In this document: positions 37,316-46,916 of the stretch, in pieces
Layout: every line of letters starts with the position of its first letter
Numbering within the stretch: position 1 is the stretch's first letter
Origin: Bacteroidota bacterium
GTDB taxonomy: Bacteria > Bacteroidota > Ignavibacteria > Ignavibacteriales > Ignavibacteriaceae
DNA: 64,000 bases
Direction: 5' to 3'
NCBI GenBank assembly: GCA_021815405.1
Contig: JAKAGV010000004.1
Coordinates: forward strand, 1 to 64,000
Notes under the pieces: model-generated
What the model saw: the letters and a program-made list of their open reading frames with translations, nothing else
What the model was told of the DNA's origin: nothing
Database searches by the model: none
Made by a program: the position numbers and the translations under genes

Positions 37316-37473
37316 ACTATCATTTTGATCTTTCAATAATGGTGTACAATATTGCTTTGGTTAATATTTAGTGTAAAATGGAAAACCAATAATTTTAAGC
37401 TTGTATATAAGGCATTTCATATTTTAATCACCACTAAATTTGCCATTCAAAAAAAGTTTGTATTTAAGTTAAT

Positions 37474-39594
37474 ATGAGGTTTGAAAAATATTTTATTATT
37501 GTGTCTTTAACAATTTTCCTTTTGTTTCTAATTGTTGAATATGCAATATATGACAGCGTTGAGGAACAATCGATAAACAGCAATAATACGACCCAGATGG
37601 TCTATGCTAAGCAAGCTGCTGCCGGTATCCAAAACTACATGGATAATGCAATCAATACACTGAATTTCTTGTCTAAATTTCCTCAGATTATAGATTTAAA
37701 TCAAAATGGAATAAAAATATTAACAAATTACCAAAAGCTTTTCCCCGATGAAATCAAAGGCATTACACGAGTTAATGCACATGGTATAATAATTTTTACA
37801 TTCCCTGATACTGCATCAATCGGCAAGGATATATCCAATCAGGAACATATAAAGCTCAGCATTAAGACACATAAGATTTCAATAAGCGATGTATTTAATG
37901 CTGTACAAGAATTTAGGACGGTAGCTATTCATTTACCGGTATTTAAGGACGGGAAATATGACGGAACACTTGCATTCCTTTTATCATTCGATAAGATCGC
38001 ATTAAATTATATTGATAACATCCACATTGGGAAAAGCGGTTATGCATGGGTAATAAGCAAAAAAGCCGTTGAGATTGCTTCGCCATTTGCCGGGCACATC
38101 GGGAAGAACGTTTATGCCCTTTACAAAAATTACCCCGACCTTATTTCGATGATTAATGAAATGCTAAAAAATAAACAGGGAGTAACGACATATCATTATA
38201 ATGAAAATGCCGGTCAGTCAAAAAAAACTGTATTAATGCATGCTGTTTATGTACCTGTACGTTTCGGTAACACTTTTTGGTCGCTGGCGGTAGCTACACC
38301 GGAAAATGAAATTCTTTCATCTCTTACTAGTCTTAAGACAAAACTTTTGTTGATTACTATTGCGATACTGTTGTTTTATGTTACCTTAATGTATTTCATT
38401 GTTAGGTCTAAGATCATATTGAGGGAACAGAGAAAGAGAGAAACTGTTTTAGAATCGCTCAGTGAAAGTGAAGCAAGATACAAAGCATTATTTGAACAGA
38501 ATCCTGCACCAACATTTATATACGACCGGTTGAGTTTAAGAATTCTCGCTGTAAACGGTGCGTTTCTGGAGAACTACGGTTACTCGAATGAAGAAATAAA
38601 AAATATGCAGCTTACTGATTTGTATGTTGGAGAACAAAAGAAAAAGATTGCAGAGTTGATTCCAAGTCTGCACGGCTTTAGAAATGTGGGGGAATGGATA
38701 CACCAGAAGAAGAACGGTTCATTAATTAATATAATTGCGTGTTCAAATGATCTTGAATACAACGGGCAGCAGGCACGCATTGCAGTAATAACCGATATCA
38801 CCGAACAGATAATTGCCGAAGAGAAAGTATTTCTGATAAATACTGAGCTTGAAAAGCGGGTAGCTGAACGCACCGCAGAGTTGGCAATTGCAAAAGAGCG
38901 GGCTGAATCCGCAGACAATCTTAAGTCAGCTTTTCTTGCGACTATGTCCCATGAACTTAGAACTCCGCTAAATTCAATAATCGGATTTACAGGGATACTA
39001 TTAAAAGGAATGGCGGGACCGTTAAACGATGAGCAGCGTAAACAATTGGGAATGGCAAAAGGAAGTGCGCAGCATTTGCTGGAGCTAATCAACGATGTAC
39101 TTGATATTTCCAAAATTGAAGCGGATGAACTTGTTGTCACTCCGGAAAAATTTGATTTCAAGGAAATGCTGGAAAAGGTTGTTTCGGCTGTGCAGCCGCT
39201 CGCGGAGAAAAAGAATTTAATGCTTCAATTAAAAATCTCCGATAAAGTAAAAGAAATTTACAGTGACAAAAGACGTACGCACCAGATATTTCTAAATCTT
39301 ATTAACAATGCAATCAAATTTACCGATAATGGATATGTAAGGATTGAAAGCGAAGCGATTGATAGTACCATTATTACACGTGTGAGTGATTCCGGCATAG
39401 GGATAAAAAAAGAAGATATGAGCAGGCTCTTTAAACCGTTCAGCCAAATCGGTACCGGGCTGACACGAAACCACGAAGGAACCGGACTCGGTTTATCAAT
39501 ATGCCAGAAGCTTACTGAAAAATTAAACGGAACAATTACAGTAGAAAGCGAGTTCGGGACAGGCAGCACATTTACTGTAACTCTGCCTGTTTAG
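37474..39594 (+). CDS. Membrane sensor histidine kinase (Cache-PAS-HisKA-HATPase)
   Basis: 706 residues. Two membrane segments (FIIVSLTIFLLFLIVEYAIY at about 7-26; LLLITIAILLFYVTLMYFIV at about 290-309) enclose a periplasmic double-Cache-like sensor domain (GKDISNQEHIKLSIKTHK, IHIGKSGYAWVI). A PAS domain follows (YKALFEQNPAPTFIYD, about 330-450), a coiled coil, HisKA with His493 in TMSHELRTPLNSIIGFTG, and HATPase with LINNAIKFTDNG, DSGIGIKKED and EGTGLGLSI. It has no receiver; a single-domain receiver gene lies 39 bp downstream, then a second kinase. It likely senses a small external ligand such as an amine or carboxylate, typical for Cache domains. Confidence 0.93.
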   Translation: MRFEKYFIIVSLTIFLLFLIVEYAIYDSVEEQSINSNNTTQMVYAKQAAAGIQNYMDNAINTLNFLSKFPQIIDLNQNGIKILTNYQKLFPDEIKGITRVNAHGIIIFTFPDTASIGKDISNQEHIKLSIKTHKISISDVFNAVQEFRTVAIHLPVFKDGKYDGTLAFLLSFDKIALNYIDNIHIGKSGYAWVISKKAVEIASPFAGHIGKNVYALYKNYPDLISMINEMLKNKQGVTTYHYNENAGQSKKTVLMHAVYVPVRFGNTFWSLAVATPENEILSSLTSLKTKLLLITIAILLFYVTLMYFIVRSKIILREQRKRETVLESLSESEARYKALFEQNPAPTFIYDRLSLRILAVNGAFLENYGYSNEEIKNMQLTDLYVGEQKKKIAELIPSLHGFRNVGEWIHQKKNGSLINIIACSNDLEYNGQQARIAVITDITEQIIAEEKVFLINTELEKRVAERTAELAIAKERAESADNLKSAFLATMSHELRTPLNSIIGFTGILLKGMAGPLNDEQRKQLGMAKGSAQHLLELINDVLDISKIEADELVVTPEKFDFKEMLEKVVSAVQPLAEKKNLMLQLKISDKVKEIYSDKRRTHQIFLNLINNAIKFTDNGYVRIESEAIDSTIITRVSDSGIGIKKEDMSRLFKPFSQIGTGLTRNHEGTGLGLSICQKLTEKLNGTITVESEFGTGSTFTVTLPV

Positions 39595-39633
39595 AAAAAT
39601 TAATTTTGCTATTTTCCTGATGTCGAGGTCAAA

Positions 39634-40008
39634 ATGAAAACAAATGTACTGATAATTGAAGATAACGAGCAGAACATGTATATGCTCAGCTATCTGCTTA
39701 AAGGAGAGAATTATAATGTAATTCAGGCTTACAGCGGGACCAGCGGAATTGAGAGTGCAAAAGAATGCAAGCCTGATATAATTCTTCTTGATATACAACT
39801 GCCTGAAATGGATGGATATATGGTAGCATCAAAATTAAGGGAAATAAAAGATTTAAAATTGACGCCGATTATTGTGGTAACTTCGTACGCAATGCCCGGA
39901 GACAGAGAAAAAGCGATTGAATCAGGCGCCACGGGTTATATTGAAAAACCAATTAATCCGGACACATTTATTACTCAAATGAAATCATTTCTGCCAAAGA
40001 ATTTATAA
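39634..40008 (+). CDS. Single-domain response regulator (DivK/CheY-like)
   Basis: 124 residues, only a receiver domain. Acidic pair in IIEDNEQNM, phospho-acceptor Asp53 in LLDIQLPEMDGY, Thr/Ser switch in VVTSYAM, and Lys in YIEKPIN. It lacks an output domain, so it probably passes phosphate or binds a partner, as DivK and Spo0F do. It lies between two histidine kinase genes (39 and 20 bp gaps), which are the likely partners in one relay. Confidence 0.93.
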   Translation: MKTNVLIIEDNEQNMYMLSYLLKGENYNVIQAYSGTSGIESAKECKPDIILLDIQLPEMDGYMVASKLREIKDLKLTPIIVVTSYAMPGDREKAIESGATGYIEKPINPDTFITQMKSFLPKNL

Positions 40009-40027
40009 ACAATAGGGAGTTTAAGTT

Positions 40028-42046
40028 ATGAAAATATTAATAGTCGATGATAAAGAGGAAAACACTTATTTACTTGAAGCCCTCTTTAGCGGAAACGGTT
40101 ATGAAACTATATCTGCAAAGAACGGTGCCGAAGCTTTAAAATTAGCTTTGAAGAACAAACCTGAGCTTATAATTTCCGATATACTTATGCCTGTTATGGA
40201 CGGTTTTACTCTTTGCCGCGAACTTAAGAAGGATATTAATCTCTGCAATATTCCTTTCGTCTTTTACACCGCAACTTACACAAGCGACAAAGATGAAGAA
40301 TTTGCTCTTAGCCTTGGTGCGGATAAATTCATTTTAAAACCCCAAGATCCTGATGCCTTTATAAAAATGATTGAGGAAGTTTTGGAAGAAGTTAAGGTGA
40401 AAAAAAATAAGCCGATTGCGCACGCGACTTTACCTGATGAGATAATTTTAAAAAAGTATAACTCAGCCCTTATCCGGAAGCTTGAGGATAAAATGGCGCA
40501 GGCTGACGAAACTGAAAAAGAGCTGAGAAAAACAAATGCAGAATTGAAAAGTATAATAGAAGAACATAAACGCACCGAAGCAGCTTTACGGGAAAGTGAA
40601 ATGAAATACCGCACTTTAGTTGCTCAAAGCCCGGATGGTATTTTTATTGTTGACCTGAAAGGTAACTTTTTATCTGTTAATAAAGCAATGTGCGATAGTC
40701 TTAAGTTCAGCACAGAAGAATTCCTTTCAATGTCTATATGGGATATTGTACCTGTTAAATACAAACAGCAGCATCAGGAAAGGTTAATGAAAATAATTAA
40801 TGGTGAGGGCATAAATGAGGCTGCTGAATATGAGGTAACTGGAAAAGACGGTAGGCGTTATTTTATTGAAGTAATGTCAGTGCCTTATTATAAGGAAGAT
40901 TTGTTAGTCGGATTTCAGGGAATAGCACGTGACATAACAAGTCGAAAACAAGCGGAAGAAAAAATAACTTTATTAGCTCATTCGATAAAGACTATAAGCG
41001 AGTGTGTCTCTATTACGGACGAAAAAGAAAATTTCATTTTTGTGAATGATGCCTTTCTTGAAAAATACGGATATACTGAAGAAGAAATAATCGGTAGAAA
41101 TAGAAGTATATTGCGACCAAAGGATTCAGTAAATAATTCTTTATTAAAGGATATTTTACCGGAGACTATAAAAGGCGGTTGGATGGGGGAGATAATAAAT
41201 GTAAAAAAAGACGGTACAAAATTTCCAATCTATCTTTCAACATCAGTACTTAAAGATGATAATAACCATCCTATAGCATTAATTGGCGTAGCTACCGATA
41301 TAACAGAGACAAAGAAATCGCAGGAAGAATTAATACGTGCAAAGGAGCGTGCAGAAAAATCCGATAGGCTTAAAACAGAATTTCTTATGCAGATTTCTCA
41401 TGAAATAAGAACTCCAATTAATGTTATCAGCAGTTTTGTAAGTGTGCTAAAGGAAGAGCTTAATACTTTGTCGGAGGATGAGCTTTCGAAAATTTTGACA
41501 AGTATCGAAACATCCTCGTATAGAATTATCAGAACAATAGAAATGATAATTAATATGTCCGAAATGCAAATCGGAACTTATAATCCGACATGGGAAGAAA
41601 TTGACCTTGCTAATGACGTACTGTTAAATATGTATCATAAGTTTTTGCAGCCGGCAAAAATTAAGAACCTGGAATTAATTTTCACAAACCGGATTAAAGA
41701 AGCAGCTATTAGAGGCGATTTGTACAGTATAAATCAAATATTCTCCAATCTGCTGGATAATGCTATTAAGTACACTCAAAAAGGCAAAATAGAAATACTA
41801 ATTACAGGCAATAATAATAATAAGCCTGAAGTAATTATAGAGGATACCGGGATTGGTATGTCCGATGAATTCTTGGAAAATCTTTTCGAGCCATTCATGC
41901 AGGAAGAACAAGGGTACTCGAGAAGCTTTGAAGGCAACGGTCTGGGGTTGGCATTAGTAAAAAAATATTGCGACCTAAACGGAATACATATTTCTGTAGA
42001 ATCGAAAAAGGAAAAAGGAAGTCGGTTTATTCTTGCTTTCAACTGA
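40028..42046 (+). CDS. Hybrid kinase: receiver-PAS-PAS-HisKA-HATPase, soluble
   Basis: 672 residues without membrane segment. An N-terminal receiver (residues 1-120) has Asp51 in SDILMPVMDGF. A coiled coil (145-185) leads to two PAS domains (KYRTLVAQSPDGIFIVDLKG, about 195-310, and SIKTISECVSITDEKENFIF, about 320-430), then HisKA with His458 in MQISHEIRTPINVISS and HATPase with NLLDNAIKYTQKG, DTGIGMSDEF and EGNGLGLALV. The receiver at the N-terminus suggests that this kinase is itself controlled by phosphate flow from the upstream kinase through the single-domain regulator. Last gene of the three-gene operon. Confidence 0.93.
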   Translation: MKILIVDDKEENTYLLEALFSGNGYETISAKNGAEALKLALKNKPELIISDILMPVMDGFTLCRELKKDINLCNIPFVFYTATYTSDKDEEFALSLGADKFILKPQDPDAFIKMIEEVLEEVKVKKNKPIAHATLPDEIILKKYNSALIRKLEDKMAQADETEKELRKTNAELKSIIEEHKRTEAALRESEMKYRTLVAQSPDGIFIVDLKGNFLSVNKAMCDSLKFSTEEFLSMSIWDIVPVKYKQQHQERLMKIINGEGINEAAEYEVTGKDGRRYFIEVMSVPYYKEDLLVGFQGIARDITSRKQAEEKITLLAHSIKTISECVSITDEKENFIFVNDAFLEKYGYTEEEIIGRNRSILRPKDSVNNSLLKDILPETIKGGWMGEIINVKKDGTKFPIYLSTSVLKDDNNHPIALIGVATDITETKKSQEELIRAKERAEKSDRLKTEFLMQISHEIRTPINVISSFVSVLKEELNTLSEDELSKILTSIETSSYRIIRTIEMIINMSEMQIGTYNPTWEEIDLANDVLLNMYHKFLQPAKIKNLELIFTNRIKEAAIRGDLYSINQIFSNLLDNAIKYTQKGKIEILITGNNNNKPEVIIEDTGIGMSDEFLENLFEPFMQEEQGYSRSFEGNGLGLALVKKYCDLNGIHISVESKKEKGSRFILAFN

Positions 42047-42453
42047 ATCATAAAAAGAGAAATCTCCGAATCATAAAAGTATTGCCATTTAGTTGGTGAA
42101 CATTAGTCTATTTAAAATAGATGAAACTGGTGGTTGAATTAAAATTATTGGAATGTAATAAACATCTTCTTTCCTTCTTTGTGTTGACATCTTTAATAAA
42201 AAATAAAATTAGCTTTACATTAGTAAAGATTATTATGCATCTCTGTGAAAAGGAATTTAAACACTGCTTTAATTATTGAAATATTCTTCCGGATTAACTT
42301 TGGATTACGGACATAGTAATCTTACGGGAACTCTCTTCTAAAATGTGACTAAATTTATTGCGTTTTCTTTTTGATTATATTTAAACAGATGTGAATTTAA
42401 TTTTATACTTATCTTGCGGCTGAAATATTTGGAAGAAATGAAGGATTAAAAAA
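42047..42453 (+). other. Intergenic gap after the phosphorelay operon
   Basis: 407 bp, AT-rich, stops in all frames. I see no gene, repeat family or clear terminator. The last 150 bp should contain the promoter of the TPR gene. Confidence 0.5.
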
Positions 42454-43422
42454 ATGAGCAAATCAAAAAAATTATCTCCGGAAGCATATATGGAAAAGCT
42501 TCAGAAAAAAATAGCCGATGATTTGAAAGAAAAAAACTTTGCTACTGCTGAAGAGGCAAATAAGTATGTTCAGGAAAACTATCTTAATAGAGAAATAGAA
42601 TTTGATGACTCTAATCTTTCACCTGCTGAACAGGCACAGAATTTAATTTACGAAGCCAGGGACTGCAACGACTCGGAAGAAGCGATTAAGTTTGCAGAAA
42701 AAGCCTTAAAGCTTGATGAGAATTGTGCAGATGCATTTAATCTGCTTGCAGAGCTAAAAGCAAAAGGCGTTGATGAAGCTCTGGAATTTTATGGTAAAGG
42801 AATTGAAGCCGGGAAGAAGACTCTTGGGAAGGACTTTGAGGAGTATAAAGGGCATTTCTGGGGATTCCATGAAACGCGTCCCTTTATGCGTTCAATGGCT
42901 GGTTATGCTAACGCATTGTGGGGCAAAGGTGAAAAAAGTAAATCGATAGAAGTTACAAAAGAAATGCTTGTGCTTAATCCGGATGATAACCAAGGGATGC
43001 GGCAAGATTTGATAACCAGGCTCTTAATCTTAAACCGCATTCTCGAAGCTGAAAAGCTTTATAATGATTACAAGGATGATCTATCTGCAGAGTGGAGGTA
43101 TTCAAAAGCATATTTATACTTTATTAAGCGCAGCAAGAATATGTATGCGGACGCCGCATTGAAAGAAGCGATGGAATATAATCCTTATGTCCCTTTTTAT
43201 ATTTTCGGATTTAGGGATATGCCCGATGAAATGCCGGAATATGTTGGCTTTGGCGATGAGAATGAAGCGATAGATTATGCGGAACAAGCCTTCGAGCTAT
43301 GGGCAAAAAATGATAAGGCAGCTAAATGGTTTGCTAATTTATTTAAAAAGATGGAAGGCAAGCTTAATCTATTGATTGAAGAGCGTGAAAAAGAAAGAGG
43401 TAATAGAGGAAAGCGTACTTAA
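42454..43422 (+). CDS. TPR-repeat protein related to the ST7 family
   Basis: 322 residues, soluble. An N-terminal helical segment (AYMEKLQKKIADDLKEKNF) is followed by TPR-like helices (ALKLDENCADAFNLLAEL, about residues 85-110). The segment FWGFHETRPFMRSMAGYANA, then EMLVLNPDDNQGMRQDL, is the signature of bacterial ST7-like TPR proteins. TPR proteins act as protein-binding scaffolds; the function of this subfamily is not known. The start follows GAAGGATT. It stands alone. Confidence 0.75.
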   Translation: MSKSKKLSPEAYMEKLQKKIADDLKEKNFATAEEANKYVQENYLNREIEFDDSNLSPAEQAQNLIYEARDCNDSEEAIKFAEKALKLDENCADAFNLLAELKAKGVDEALEFYGKGIEAGKKTLGKDFEEYKGHFWGFHETRPFMRSMAGYANALWGKGEKSKSIEVTKEMLVLNPDDNQGMRQDLITRLLILNRILEAEKLYNDYKDDLSAEWRYSKAYLYFIKRSKNMYADAALKEAMEYNPYVPFYIFGFRDMPDEMPEYVGFGDENEAIDYAEQAFELWAKNDKAAKWFANLFKKMEGKLNLLIEEREKERGNRGKRT

Positions 43423-43597
43423 TTAGCATTGCATGCCGGAATATAGTGAAACCGGAAATTGTACGTGCACGTAATGTTTAAAAGTTGATTATTTTTAGTA
43501 AAAATTATTACTTATTTGTAACTCTCATATTTTAATAATCATAACATGATGATAAACATTACTACAGAAAATTCTTTGTTGAAAAATTTAAGGGTAA

Positions 43598-43720
43598 TGA
43601 ATAAGTGAAGTTACGCAATTGTCATACTGTCCCGAAAGCTTTTGGGATCAGTATCTAAAGAAAGCTTAAAAATAAATATTAAAGATATCATTCTGATTTA
43701 ATATGGATGACATCTTTTTG
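43598..43720 (+). mobile_element. Decayed fragment of a MITE-like element
   Basis: The left end GTGAAGTTACGCAATTGTCAT (43605-43625) matches subfamily A. The first hairpin is replaced by another palindrome of the same placement (ATACTGTCCC...GGGATCAGTAT). TTAAAAATAAATATT and ATGACA survive, but the right end is lost. TGAATAA precedes it. Confidence 0.55.
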
Positions 43721-44267
43721 GCTGAAAATATAATTTGTTAACAGTTGCTTGCTTTTGACATTTTTTCTTTCTAAAATAAAACAAGATAAAAATCTATAAT
43801 TACTTTAAAGGGCTCTATTTAATGAAAGATTCTTATCATTATCTTGGCAAGATTGTAAAATTGCCGGCTGCCGGTAAGGCAGATAGAAATAAAAAGATAA
43901 ACAAATCTAATCCAGTTTCGGCTATAACCTGTATATTAATCTTGAAGAGAAAACAAAGTCTACCTACTCAAATCTTAAAAATAAATTATAAGAAAAATAT
44001 TGATTGGTGTGAATTACTAATACAAAATTATATTCCTGCATGAACTGAAATACTGATAATAAAACACATGCCGCTGAACTTACTTTAGCCTATTGAGTTT
44101 TCTTGTAATTGAGGGGGCGAAGCACTATTCGATTTCGGTTTGAAAAATATTTTATTTACCAAGAATAAAAAAATCCTTTTAGATCACTACAAGTCTTTGA
44201 AACATTGAGAGAAAAGAAAAAGAACAAATAGTAAGGCAATAACATCATATCCTTAAAGGAGTGAAAA
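43721..44267 (+). other. Gap with a doubtful 73-codon frame (43822-44043)
   Basis: An ATG frame at 43822-44043 follows AAAGGG but its product resembles nothing and includes the mini-palindrome CTGCCGGTAAGGCAG (43868-43882), a type of intergenic repeat. I do not call it a gene. The stretch 43423-43604 before the element is also without visible features. Confidence 0.3.
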
Positions 44268-44798
44268 ATGGAAGAAAAGAAACAATCCTTTTGGGTTTCA
44301 CTTCCAGGAATATTGACAGGTCTGGCGGCACTAATTTCAGCAATCGTTGGTCTGTACATAGCACTTCAACCGAACAGACAAATCCCTCCTAATGATCAGG
44401 AAAAATTTCGACAAAATCAGGATACGACAAAGCAAATTACTGATATACCAGGACCGACGCCGGAAAGCCTGAGCAAAACGGAATACAGTCTGCCGGGTGA
44501 TGCAATATTCCATTTCCGTGTAATCGAAGTACAAGGACGCAATTTAACAATCGAAGTGGACTATCGATGCAATTCGCAGCATGGTCAGAAGGTAATGGCA
44601 GGGGCTTGGTTGAAAGGTGTGCCCAGTGGTTACAATCCTGCTTTCGTTTCTTCTCATCCTGAAGGAACAACTCAACTTCAACTGTCTGTTAACGAAGCAG
44701 GTACAAGTGAGGATATTGAAATCTTTCTTTATGAATGGGGGCGACCGTCGGAGCCATTCGCGAAAAGAACCTTTCCTTATCAGATGCATTTCGATTAA
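44268..44798 (+). CDS. Membrane-anchored protein with extracytoplasmic domain, unknown
   Basis: 176 residues, ribosome site TTAAAGGAGTG. The N-terminal SFWVSLPGILTGLAALISAI continues as VGLYIAL, one membrane helix (about residues 8-34) of a type seen in several uncharacterised envelope proteins. A Pro/Gln-rich linker follows, then a beta-rich domain (IFHFRVIEVQGRNLTIEVDY; LYEWGRPSEPFAKRTFPYQM). It may be an anchored sandwich domain in the periplasm. It is the first of three plus-strand envelope genes separated by 110-145 bp. Confidence 0.65.
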   Translation: MEEKKQSFWVSLPGILTGLAALISAIVGLYIALQPNRQIPPNDQEKFRQNQDTTKQITDIPGPTPESLSKTEYSLPGDAIFHFRVIEVQGRNLTIEVDYRCNSQHGQKVMAGAWLKGVPSGYNPAFVSSHPEGTTQLQLSVNEAGTSEDIEIFLYEWGRPSEPFAKRTFPYQMHFD

Positions 44799-44943
44799 GT
44801 ACAAGCAAAGGTTTATATGTACTCAATAACATCTGTTATAAACTTGGGCTTTCTGTAAGCATGAATGTTTGTTTAGTTGAAATCAAATGATTCATATTTA
44901 TCTGTGAACTAAAGAATAAAAAACAAATCAAACGGAGGTAAAA

Positions 44944-45441
44944 ATGAAGACAAACAAATTTTTGTTACCACATTTAATCCGGCGAAAATACAAAACAGTT
45001 TTAACTAAAATCTTCCAGGCGATATTCGTATGCATTGCAATTTCTATGTCCGGATGCAGCGATGGCTGCGGCTGTAATTGCGCCAATGTAAATGTACAGG
45101 GCAATCAAAGCAGCAGCTCGGCAGTTTTGGAAGTACAAAATTTGACAGCTTTAGCTCCCGCAAGCGGAAATAAATTTATTTCGGTTTCCTATTCGGGAAA
45201 CCTTTTATCCGGTACTGAAGGAAGTGGTCTTTCCTCATTTAGTATTTCAATCACTTATAAAATATCAAAGGATGGAGTAACACCCGCACCCACACTTAGC
45301 CGTGTAAACCTAAAACCGGGGACGTGGCAGATGAAAGTATCTACAGGAAACTGGAATGCATCGTGCCAAGGCAATATTAATAAAGGGCAGGGAAGTACAT
45401 TCACTTATGTATACGGCAGTCAGGACTGCAATATAAACTAA
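44944..45441 (+). CDS. Lipoprotein with Cys-rich N-terminus, unknown
   Basis: 165 residues with ribosome site ACGGAGGTAAAA. The signal sequence has a long basic n-region and ends in the lipobox ISMSGC. Just after the lipid Cys is a dense cluster, CSDGCGCNC, giving five Cys within nine residues. The rest is a Ser/Thr-rich beta domain (FISVSYSGNLLSGTEGSGLS) with two more Cys near the end (ASCQGN, SQDCN). The cluster could bind metal or form disulphides. No family recognised. Confidence 0.65.
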   Translation: MKTNKFLLPHLIRRKYKTVLTKIFQAIFVCIAISMSGCSDGCGCNCANVNVQGNQSSSSAVLEVQNLTALAPASGNKFISVSYSGNLLSGTEGSGLSSFSISITYKISKDGVTPAPTLSRVNLKPGTWQMKVSTGNWNASCQGNINKGQGSTFTYVYGSQDCNIN

Positions 45442-45553
45442 TTAAATATTTGATCATTTAATCATACTAGAAATAAAAATTCAAATAAAAAAATTGAAGA
45501 GTCCATAAAGGAATTAACAATTAAATTCATGACAAACTAAATAGGAGTAAAGA

Positions 45554-46795
45554 ATGAAAGTATTAATATGCAGACCTATAGTGGTATTAATGCTCTTATC
45601 AATGCTTCTTAATATCACTATACCAATAAGCCGTACATATGCCGGTTCGCCGTCAATAAATGTTAACCTGCCGATTGCCGATATACAAGGTTTAATACAG
45701 CAGCTTCAGGATGCAGGCAGAAGCCTGGTAGGTGAAGCGGCAGTTCAGATGCAAGCCATTATTCAGGAATTAACCAGCCAGATGCAGCAACTTGTTAATC
45801 AAATTAAAGATGCTGCTAATGAGGTTATAAAAGAAGCTTCTGCACAGCTTCAAATTCTTCTAAATGATTTAGCCGCCAAAGCAAGATCGCTGCTTAATGA
45901 AATAAAAAATATGGCGCAAGGATTAGTAAATTGTATTAACCAAGATCTTGCCGATAGGATTGCACAGATAAAAGACGGTATATCATCAATCCTGGTGCAG
46001 GCGAGCCAGGTAATTAAGGAGTCTGTTGATAGAATCTATTATCGTTCGTCGCAATTAATAGATACAGGTTCAAGCAGAGTTGCAATAGTATTAAATAGCA
46101 CCGTTAACATAATAGCAAAGGCAGTAATAGTAATTATCGCCTTGATAATATTTTTCTGGATGATCAGAGCATTATGGAAAGGAATATTTCCCAAAAGCAA
46201 TTTATTAAAGATTCTAGTCCCGTCTTTGGTTGTTGTGCTTCTTGCGGTTTGCGGATATCTTTTAATTAGTCCAACAGCAATGGCAAGGATTCTGGGATCG
46301 TCAGTATCTTTACCGATTTGGGAAAACGCCTGCGATAAAGGCACCCAGTATTACAATCAATTTATTAATTTGAAGAATCAAAATGCAGATGCAAAAGCAA
46401 TACAGGCAGCAGGGGATTCTGCGCTTGTACAATTAAATTGGTGTTTATATGCGTGTGTAAGTCCGGAAATTAATCGCGGCACACAGCAAAAGATAGATGA
46501 AATAGCAGCGGTACTATATCCTCCTCCAACGCCGCCTCCGGCAAACACAACGACAATAACACCTTGTTCCGGGAACAATCCGGTTTCAATAAATCCAGCC
46601 TGGCTAAGCGCAGTTACTTTAAATAGGATTACTGTACTGAATGAAATGAAAGCCAAGAACATATTAAAGGCAACAGTATTTTCTTCTATATCAAATAGAA
46701 CAGTATACTTTGACAATGTAAAAAAACTAACAGGTCAAGATCCAAAAGAGATTATTATGCGAAAATTTCAGTATAAAATAAATCCGGTTAAATAA
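45554..46795 (+). CDS. Secreted or membrane amphipathic-helix protein, unknown
   Basis: 413 residues, ribosome site ATAGGAGTAA. After a signal peptide (LMLLSMLLNITIPISRTYA) come about 140 residues of amphipathic helix with repeated Gln/Ala/Leu pattern (LIQQLQDAGRSLVGEAAVQM; IQELTSQMQQLVNQIKDAAN), resembling apolipoprotein-like coiled helices. Two membrane segments follow (about 185-205 and 222-242), then a periplasmic C-terminal part with Cys residues and a proline stretch YPPPTPPPANTTT. It could tether or span envelope layers. No family recognised. A strong terminator follows. Confidence 0.6.
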   Translation: MKVLICRPIVVLMLLSMLLNITIPISRTYAGSPSINVNLPIADIQGLIQQLQDAGRSLVGEAAVQMQAIIQELTSQMQQLVNQIKDAANEVIKEASAQLQILLNDLAAKARSLLNEIKNMAQGLVNCINQDLADRIAQIKDGISSILVQASQVIKESVDRIYYRSSQLIDTGSSRVAIVLNSTVNIIAKAVIVIIALIIFFWMIRALWKGIFPKSNLLKILVPSLVVVLLAVCGYLLISPTAMARILGSSVSLPIWENACDKGTQYYNQFINLKNQNADAKAIQAAGDSALVQLNWCLYACVSPEINRGTQQKIDEIAAVLYPPPTPPPANTTTITPCSGNNPVSINPAWLSAVTLNRITVLNEMKAKNILKATVFSSISNRTVYFDNVKKLTGQDPKEIIMRKFQYKINPVK

Positions 46796-46835
46796 AGGAG
46801 ATTTTATTTTAACGAATCTACATAGATAATAAAGA

Positions 46836-46868
46836 AAGCCCGATTCTTATTAAGAGTCGGGCTTTTTT
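46836..46868. terminator. Bidirectional terminator between convergent genes
   Basis: AGCCCGATTCTT (46837-46848) pairs with AGAGTCGGGCT (46853-46863) with one bulge, followed by TTTTTT. On the other strand a T-rich stretch also follows the stem, so it can serve the deacetylase gene too. Confidence 0.85.
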
Positions 46869-46916
46869 GTTATCTGCAATTACGAAATGTTAAAGGATAT
46901 TATGATATAAATTATT

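Noticed and set aside
38580-39161. A 193-codon minus-strand open frame
   Set aside because: Shadow of the Cache-PAS histidine kinase gene; Ser/Phe-rich composition is typical of antisense translation.
43822-44043. A 73-codon plus-strand frame with a passable ribosome site
   Set aside because: No family resemblance, and it carries an intergenic mini-palindrome. I described it under the gap rather than calling a gene.
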